Shown here one piece after another: positions 59,142-64,000 of a stretch of DNA of 64,000 bases. A program made the position numbers and the translations under genes. The DNA is from RXOA01 sp964554715 (GTDB lineage Bacteria > Bipolaricaulota > Bipolaricaulia > UBA7950 > UBA9294). The notes beneath the pieces were generated by a model, which saw only the letters and a program-made list of their open reading frames with translations, was not told where the DNA came from and did not search any database. The first letter of the stretch is position 1. Every line of letters begins with the position of its first letter. The stretch covers positions 8,091 through 72,090 of the forward strand of contig CAZKPU010000001.1 of the NCBI GenBank assembly GCA_964554715.1, given 5' to 3'.

Positions 59142-60287
59142 TTAGGCGGAGTGCGGAGGGGTCTTCTTCACACGCAGTTGAAAGGCAAGCCGCTGCAGGA
59201 GGTCGCGCAGCGAGACGATCCCCACCAACCGCGTCCCATCCACGACCAGCAACCGCTTCTTGCCTGTACGACGCATTAGGGCCAACGCCTCGTTGGCATC
59301 GGTATCCAGCGGAATTGTGTTCTCGGGCGTACACGCAAGGGTGATCTCCTTGACCGTTGTGGACTCCCACCGCTCGCGCGGGAGCTTCTCGATCTCGTCG
59401 GCGGAGACGCAGCCGATGAGCGTGTCCTCCTGGATCACCGGAAACAGGCTGTCGGGACGACGGTAGACGTATTCGTCCACCAACTGATCGACGGAGATGT
59501 AGTACGAGACTGTCATCGTATCGCGTTCGATGAAGCGCACAACCGGCTCCCCTTCCAGGTATTCGTGGATGAGGAGTTGTCGATACGCCCCTTGCGATGC
59601 ATTGTGGAGGAACAGGCCGATCATGAACCACCAGACGGCGTTTAGCAGGCTCCCGCGCCACAATGAGAACACGGCGAAGCCCATCAGAAGGAAAGCGAAA
59701 CCCGAGCCGATCATCGTTGCGATCCGCGTCGAGCGCCGGAGCCTGCCAGTGAACCTCCACAGGGCGGCGCGAAGAACGCGGCCCCCGTCCAGCGGGAACG
59801 CCGGAACTAGGTTGAACGCCGCGAGCGCCAAGTTGATCGGCCAGAGGTAGGCGAGAACGCCGAGAAGAGGAAGCGGCGCCGACCATCGGTCGGCAAGAAG
59901 CGTCAGTCCGTAGAACACACCGCCAAGGAACAAGCTGGTGAGTGGACCGGCGATTGCCATGAGGAATTCGGATCGCGGATCCGGGGGTTCATCGTGCATT
60001 TCTGCGACGCCGCCGAACAGAAACAGCGTAATCCCGTGGATCGTCATCCCGGATCTTCGGGCGACCCACGAGTGCATGAACTCGTGAGCGACAACCGATG
60101 CGAACAGGAGCAGCGCTCCGACGACGCCCATTCCCCAGTAGACCGATGCCGCCAACCCGGGGAACGACTGCGGGAACAGAGACGAAGCAAGAGACCAAGC
60201 GACGAGGAACGCGATGATCAGCCAAGAAGCGTCGACGCGTACCTCGAACCCGAATAAGTGAAACAGCGTGATCCGTTTCCCGAACAC
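59142..60287 (-). CDS. Site-2-protease family metallopeptidase with CBS domains
   Basis: 381 residues from a GTG at 60287 (GGGAGG upstream). M50B intramembrane protease: HEFMH at 68-72 in a membrane helix, and the third zinc ligand in FNLVPAFPLDGGRVLR. Four to six helices. The C-terminal 150 residues hold a pair of CBS domains (VDEYVYRRPDSLFPVIQEDTLIGCVSADEIEKL, ANEALALMRRTGKKRLLVVDGTRLVGIVSLRDLL) that may sense adenylates. Could release a membrane-bound regulator; substrate unknown. First gene of a three-gene unit with the HATPase and DUF4325 proteins. Confidence 0.9.
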   Translation of the reverse strand: MFGKRITLFHLFGFEVRVDASWLIIAFLVAWSLASSLFPQSFPGLAASVYWGMGVVGALLLFASVVAHEFMHSWVARRSGMTIHGITLFLFGGVAEMHDEPPDPRSEFLMAIAGPLTSLFLGGVFYGLTLLADRWSAPLPLLGVLAYLWPINLALAAFNLVPAFPLDGGRVLRAALWRFTGRLRRSTRIATMIGSGFAFLLMGFAVFSLWRGSLLNAVWWFMIGLFLHNASQGAYRQLLIHEYLEGEPVVRFIERDTMTVSYYISVDQLVDEYVYRRPDSLFPVIQEDTLIGCVSADEIEKLPRERWESTTVKEITLACTPENTIPLDTDANEALALMRRTGKKRLLVVDGTRLVGIVSLRDLLQRLAFQLRVKKTPPHSA

Positions 60288-60400
60288 CCCTGCTTCCTCC
60301 CTTTTCCCTTATGATCGTATCCTCGCCCCTACGTGTGGAGCAATGATGGCTGCCCGGTGGCTTCATCGTGTAGGGTTTCGCGAAGGAGGCGGATCTGTTG

Positions 60401-61186
60401 ATGGTACATTCTCTTGTTGTGCTGCACTGCGGGCTTCAATGTCCCTGGCACGATTGGGCTGTATCGCAGGCAGAAGAAGCGGCCGAGCGACTTCGGGCGA
60501 AGTTTGAGGTCATCGACATCTGGCGGGATCGCGAGGCGGCGGAGACGCACCGGATCTTCTCCCCCTTCCTGCTGATGATCGATGAAACGCTTCGCATCTC
60601 TTCGCCGTTCTCGTCCCAGCAGATTGAGACGTTCGTGCAATCCGGCGTTCCGGACACGGAAATCGAGCCGGTTGCCCCGCGCGTGTCCGGGATCCCCGAA
60701 GAGATCGTGCCTCTCACCCCCGGCAATCTGATGGACAGCGCTCGTGTCTGTGGCTGTCGAACCGGATGCCGCGAGATGGTGGCCAAGCAGGATTGGTACT
60801 TGCGGGTTGCCGAAGAGACGGGCAGCGAAACGATCGGTCTCATCGGATACTGCGAGCAACAGGCGGTATGCCATGCCGAGTTCCTTCCGGCCCTTCTCTC
60901 TCCGTATCCGCTGCCCGACAGATCCCCGCAGACTGCCGTGATTCACTGTCTGTACAATCTTGAGCAAGGTCCGGATTACCGAAAAGCCCTTCTCGAAAGC
61001 ACATTGAATCATCTTGTCGGCAGGGGCTACCGCCGGATCCAAGTGGTGGTCGGGCGTCACTCGCCCGCCCCCAACGGGCCGGCATCTTCCTATGCTGAGG
61101 CGGGGTTTCGCGAGATCGCGGAAGTCGATCGGTTCTTCGTGAAACGGGGCTGGGAGACGCTTGCGCTGATGGAGTGGCTCGCCTAG
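60401..61186 (+). CDS. Cysteine-rich protein, thioredoxin-like N-terminus and GNAT-like C-terminus, unknown function
   Basis: 261 residues from ATG at 60401 (or a TTG at 60398); AAGGAGG is upstream. The N-terminal VVLHCGLQCPWHDWAVSQAEEAAERLRAKFEVIDIWRDREAAE resembles a thioredoxin-like fold with CGLQC. A middle segment has VCGCRTGC, a possible metal site. The C-terminal YRRIQVVVGRHSPAPNGPASSYAEAGFREIAEVDRFFVKRGWETLALMEW resembles the end of a GNAT acetyltransferase. I do not recognise a characterised family. Confidence 0.55.
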   Translation: MVHSLVVLHCGLQCPWHDWAVSQAEEAAERLRAKFEVIDIWRDREAAETHRIFSPFLLMIDETLRISSPFSSQQIETFVQSGVPDTEIEPVAPRVSGIPEEIVPLTPGNLMDSARVCGCRTGCREMVAKQDWYLRVAEETGSETIGLIGYCEQQAVCHAEFLPALLSPYPLPDRSPQTAVIHCLYNLEQGPDYRKALLESTLNHLVGRGYRRIQVVVGRHSPAPNGPASSYAEAGFREIAEVDRFFVKRGWETLALMEWLA

Positions 61187-61280
61187 CGATCCGGGAGATT
61201 GACCGGTGTCCGCGGGACGCGCTACGATCCCGTCTTGAGCCGGAGATTCGTGGCTTCTTGCATCCCTCGGAGGGGGTCAG

Positions 61281-62774
61281 GTGAAACCGAACAAGACCGT
61301 GGCGATTGTTGGAGCCGGCGTTTCCGGGCTGTCGGCCGGCTGCTATGCCTGCATGAACGGGTTCATCACGCGGATCTATGAGATGAACAGCCATCCCGGC
61401 GGGCTTTGCGCGGTGCGGGAGAAGGACGGATACACGATCGATGTGTGCCTGCAATCCGTTGATGGCTGCGCAGACCCAAATCCGTACTATCGGATGTGGC
61501 GTGAGTTGGGGATGATCGGCACGCAGACGTTCGTTTGTGACGAGGCGCTGGTGCGTATCGAGGATGCGGATGGCTCTGCGCTGACTCTTTATGCGGATGC
61601 GAAGCGGCTTCGGCGTCACCTTGCCGGTATTGCTCCCGAAGACAGGGACCTGATCAGAGAGTTCAGCGAAGCCGTGCTGAGGCTGGGAGGGCGGCGATCT
61701 GGATTGACCAAGCCGAGAGAGCTGGCCGCTCCGGTGTCGTTCGGCACGATCTCCACGCGGTGGCTTCCCCATGCTTGGACGTTGAAACGATGGAGCGGGG
61801 TGACGATCGAGGAGTTCGCGAACTCGTTTGACAGCCCGTTTGTGCGACGGATTCTTCCCATGGCGTTCCCGACTCCGGATACGCCGGTCCTCTCGTTGAT
61901 TCAGACGTTGGCGTGGATGCATCGGCGGACGACCGGATATCCGGTCGCCGGGTCGGGCTCGTTTGTGCACACCCTCGAACGGCGGTTCACGGATCTCGGC
62001 GGAAAGGTCGACTACGGGTCCCGTGTGGAGCGCGTGCTGGTCGAGAACGGTCGGGTCACGGGGCTTCGCCTTGCCGATGGACGTGTCGAACACGCGGATG
62101 CCGTGATCGTGGCCAGTGACAGCCGCAGTGCGGTCTTCGACCTGCTGAACGGTCAGTGTGCGGATGACCGGCTCGTGGATCGGTTCGAGAAGCTGCGAGT
62201 TCACCCGTCCTCTGTGTGTGTATCGATCGGGCTCAACGGCCCGATCGATGAGTTCCCGCTGGCTGTATCAGGGATGAGTTTTCCCCTTGCCGAGCCGAAG
62301 ATGATCGACGGACGGAAACGGAGCCGGCTCATGGTTCACGCGGCAAGCACTGCTCCGCACAAGACCGTGCTGTTTACGCTTCTCGACGCCAGCTACGACG
62401 AATGGACGCATCGCGAAGCCGATGAGCAAGCGAATGAAGCAGCGCAGTGCGAGATCGTCAAGAGTGTGATCGAAGCACTCGAGGAAAGATTCCCGGGGGT
62501 CGCCGGCGATGTGCAGATGACCGATGTGATCACGCCGCCGATGTGGCAACGTCGTACCGGCAATTGGAACGGAAGTACAAGAGGGTGGTTGCTGACACCG
62601 GATACCTTACGGATGAGGATCCCTCGACGGCTCCGGGGGGTGGACGGCGTGATTCTTGCCGGCCAGTGGACCGAACCGGGAGGCGGTGTGTCTCGTGCGG
62701 CAATGTCCGGGCGATACGCGGCGGAGCTCCTCTGTCGAGACCGCGGGAAGCGCTTCACGGCGCATGTTCCTTGA
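61281..62774 (+). CDS. Phytoene desaturase-like FAD-dependent oxidoreductase, second copy
   Basis: 497 residues from a GTG at 61281 with GGAGGGGG upstream. FAD motif TVAIVGAGVSGLSAGCYACMNGFITRIYEMNSHPGGLC and C-terminal ILAGQWTEPGGGVSRAAMSGRYAAELLC. Homologous over its length to the protein at 4384-5835 but clearly diverged (for example CADPNPYYRMWRELGMIG versus CHPDSVLYRMWEELGAMP). Substrate unknown. Confidence 0.82.
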   Translation: MKPNKTVAIVGAGVSGLSAGCYACMNGFITRIYEMNSHPGGLCAVREKDGYTIDVCLQSVDGCADPNPYYRMWRELGMIGTQTFVCDEALVRIEDADGSALTLYADAKRLRRHLAGIAPEDRDLIREFSEAVLRLGGRRSGLTKPRELAAPVSFGTISTRWLPHAWTLKRWSGVTIEEFANSFDSPFVRRILPMAFPTPDTPVLSLIQTLAWMHRRTTGYPVAGSGSFVHTLERRFTDLGGKVDYGSRVERVLVENGRVTGLRLADGRVEHADAVIVASDSRSAVFDLLNGQCADDRLVDRFEKLRVHPSSVCVSIGLNGPIDEFPLAVSGMSFPLAEPKMIDGRKRSRLMVHAASTAPHKTVLFTLLDASYDEWTHREADEQANEAAQCEIVKSVIEALEERFPGVAGDVQMTDVITPPMWQRRTGNWNGSTRGWLLTPDTLRMRIPRRLRGVDGVILAGQWTEPGGGVSRAAMSGRYAAELLCRDRGKRFTAHVP

Positions 62775-62822
62775 GGCAGCGCCACGAAAGCTCGTGTGGT
62801 AGACATGAAGGGAGGAAGCGTG

Positions 62823-63077
62823 ATGGACGAACGCGAGCGGGTCGAAGAGCTGGTGATTTCGGGAGAGAAGCTGTTGGAGACGATCAAGAGCCTGGTCCGC
62901 GAAGGAAACATCCGACGGATCACGATCCGGAACAGAGAAGGCAAGAACCTTCTCGTGATTCCTCTGACAGCTGGCGTTGTCGGTGCCTTGCTCTTGCCCA
63001 CGTGGGCCGCCGTCGGCGCCGTGGCGGCTCTGGTCGCGGAATGTACGATCGTCGTTGAGCGTGTGGCGGCGGAGTGA
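62823..63077 (+). CDS. DUF4342 protein
   Basis: 84 residues from ATG at 62823, with GGGAGG upstream. EELVISGEKLLETIKSLVREGNIRRITIRNREGKNLLVIPLTAGVVGALLLPTWAAVGAVAAL matches DUF4342: a helical/beta start followed by one glycine/alanine-rich hydrophobic helix (about 47-72). Membrane-associated, function unknown. Follows the CrtI-like gene after 48 bases. Confidence 0.85.
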   Translation: MDERERVEELVISGEKLLETIKSLVREGNIRRITIRNREGKNLLVIPLTAGVVGALLLPTWAAVGAVAALVAECTIVVERVAAE

Positions 63078-63185
63078 CCCCGGAACCGCTCAGCGTTGAC
63101 GTTGGGGATGCGACAGACGCTCCTTTCACGCGCTTCCGCTCGCGATGCGAATCGTGATAGCATCTCTTCCAAGGAGGTGAGCGGT

Positions 63186-63566
63186 GTGAGTTTGAAGGAA
63201 TTCTCGTTCGACATCGGGAACTGCCCTGGCGCGCTGGTGGATATCGCCGAGAGACTCGGCTCGGAACACGTCAACATTGAAGGAATCGCCGGACTTACGG
63301 TCCTTGAAGAAGGCGTTGTCGGGATGATCACCAGCGAGACGGGAACGACCAGAAGGTTGCTGCGAGAAATGGGAATCGATTTCGAGGAGCGAGAGGGGCT
63401 CGTTCTCGAGGTTCCGAACCACCCGGGAGAGCTGGCTCACGTCTTGCAGAGGCTGCTGGAGGATCGGATCAACGTGCTGTCCGTGTATGCGGGCGTCGAG
63501 AAGAACCAATTGGTCATCACGGTTGATCAAACAGACAACGCGAAGCGGATCCTTCACCTCGAATAA
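63186..63566 (+). CDS. Tandem ACT-domain protein
   Basis: 126 residues from a GTG at 63186, eight bases after AAGGAGG. Two ACT domains and nothing else: EFSFDIGNCPGALVDIAERLGSEHVNIEGIAGLT (first) and LVLEVPNHPGELAHVLQRLLEDRINVLSVYAGVEKNQLVITVD (second). Stand-alone ACT pairs bind amino acids or other small ligands and act as regulatory subunits or sensors. Partner not identified. Confidence 0.85.
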   Translation: MSLKEFSFDIGNCPGALVDIAERLGSEHVNIEGIAGLTVLEEGVVGMITSETGTTRRLLREMGIDFEEREGLVLEVPNHPGELAHVLQRLLEDRINVLSVYAGVEKNQLVITVDQTDNAKRILHLE

Positions 63567-63906
63567 CCGGCGCGACCGGAGTATGCGGCGGCCGCGACGG
63601 CTCTGATGCCGTATCCGATTGGCTGCGTTGAGGTTGTCCCCATCGAGGACGGGGAGCGAACGATCTAGGGCGAAAACCTGCGGGGTGGCCGCCGGTCAAC
63701 GATGGTTCTCGCACGAGTCCGTACGTCAGAAAAACCGATTCCGGTATGCGCAAACAGAGCCTGCGGCGATCGATCGGTGTCGGCTCGATCAGAGTTGATC
63801 CACCGAACGATCAATTGGCATTCACACTTCCTTCACAATCCGCCTTTAAGATAGGGGCGTACAAGAGCAAGAAAGCTGTACCTCCTTACCAAGCAGCCAG
63901 AAGATA
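63567..63906. other. 340-base non-coding stretch before the tandem terminators
   Basis: No credible coding frame on either strand. A TAAGAT at 63847-63852 could be a -10 box, but no -35 box stands at the proper distance. GTACA ... TGTAC near 63860-63882 could pair. As the stretch ends in strong terminators on the plus strand, an unrecognised small RNA gene is possible; I cannot match it to tmRNA, 6S, SRP or RNase P RNA. Confidence 0.35.
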
Positions 63907-64000
63907 AGAGGCCCCGCGATAGGGGCCTCTGGTTTTGTGGATGTCAGAGGCCCCGCGATAGGGGCCTCTGGTTTTGTGGATGTCAGAGGCCCCGCGATAG
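63907..64000 (+). terminator. Tandem 39-base repeats, each an intrinsic terminator (at least 2.4 copies)
   Basis: Copies start at 63907, 63946 and 63985 (the last cut by the window end) and are identical where visible. Each has a perfect 9-bp stem AGAGGCCCC / GGGGCCTCT with a GCGATA loop, followed by GGTTTTGTGG. The whole 39-base unit is repeated, so this is a terminator array, not a CRISPR. Confidence 0.85.

Noticed and set aside
63907..64000. CRISPR-like appearance of regularly spaced repeats
   Set aside because: The entire 39-base unit, including the would-be spacer, is identical between copies, and each unit is a terminator hairpin with a T-run.

Overview
This 64 kb window is a compact, GC-rich (roughly 60%) bacterial chromosome segment with no rRNA, tRNA, CRISPR array, insertion sequence or prophage that I can support. 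Genes sit in long operons with 4-base ATGA overlaps and purine-rich Shine-Dalgarno (SD) sites. SecD/YajC, lipobox lipoproteins, hopanoid synthesis, a complete ATP-citrate lyase and iron-sulfur/NifX-type proteins point to a bacterium outside the well-studied phyla, perhaps anaerobic or microaerophilic. A candidate phylum such as Bipolaricaulota would fit, but this is a guess; no phylogenetic marker is present.

Layout. 1-2410 (-): aromatic amino acid operon aroH-pheA-aroF behind a consensus promoter and a leader-peptide attenuator. 2470-7579: SagB-like flavoenzyme, PKD lipoprotein, CrtI-like flavoprotein, small membrane protein, DHH-like protein. 7676-15116 (-): carboxylate-cycle operon acn-iclR-icd-aclB-aclA with consensus promoter, candidate operators and terminator. 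15151-26047 (-): hopanoid operon running from a NarL-type response regulator through prenyl synthase, hpnH, hpnG, ispG, shc, ispH and yjbQ to hpnC, hpnD and hpnE. 26135-29599 (-): a histidine kinase, second response regulator, DUF3467 protein and fucose-isomerase-like protein. 29735-34961: MscS channel, DUF401 permease, a duplicated Cys-containing small protein, a hydrolase/Nudix patch and RNase HI. 35049-40608: CGGC protein, Mrp ATPase, DUF89 protein, two ferredoxin-containing MinD-like ATPases, two NifX-like proteins and a divergent DUF134 regulator.

40605-50876: holA, the mgtE-yajC-secD operon, gamma-glutamyltransferase, YbaK, PepF, an HD protein and a TSUP transporter. 50951-53247: a heat-shock unit with a CIRCE-like operator and a ClpB-like ATPase lacking the middle domain. 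53291-60287 (-): PKD/transglutaminase lipoprotein, DUF72, dinB with DUF6504, and a possible signalling group (S2P-CBS protease, HATPase protein, DUF4325-HTH protein). 60398-63566 (+): an unknown Cys-rich protein, a second CrtI-like flavoprotein, DUF4342 and a double-ACT protein. The window ends in tandem copies of a terminator hairpin.

How it works together: the central operons supply acetyl-CoA and 2-oxoglutarate (ATP-citrate lyase direction) and convert MEP-pathway isoprenoids to adenosyl/ribosyl hopanoids. The strongest non-coding signals are the Phe/Tyr attenuator, the CIRCE-like element, the 39-bp tandem terminators, a GTTCA-N10-TGAAC motif shared by dinB and the DUF4325 gene, and several promoters whose -10 box lies only 6-9 bases before a start codon that has no SD, which suggests leaderless mRNAs.
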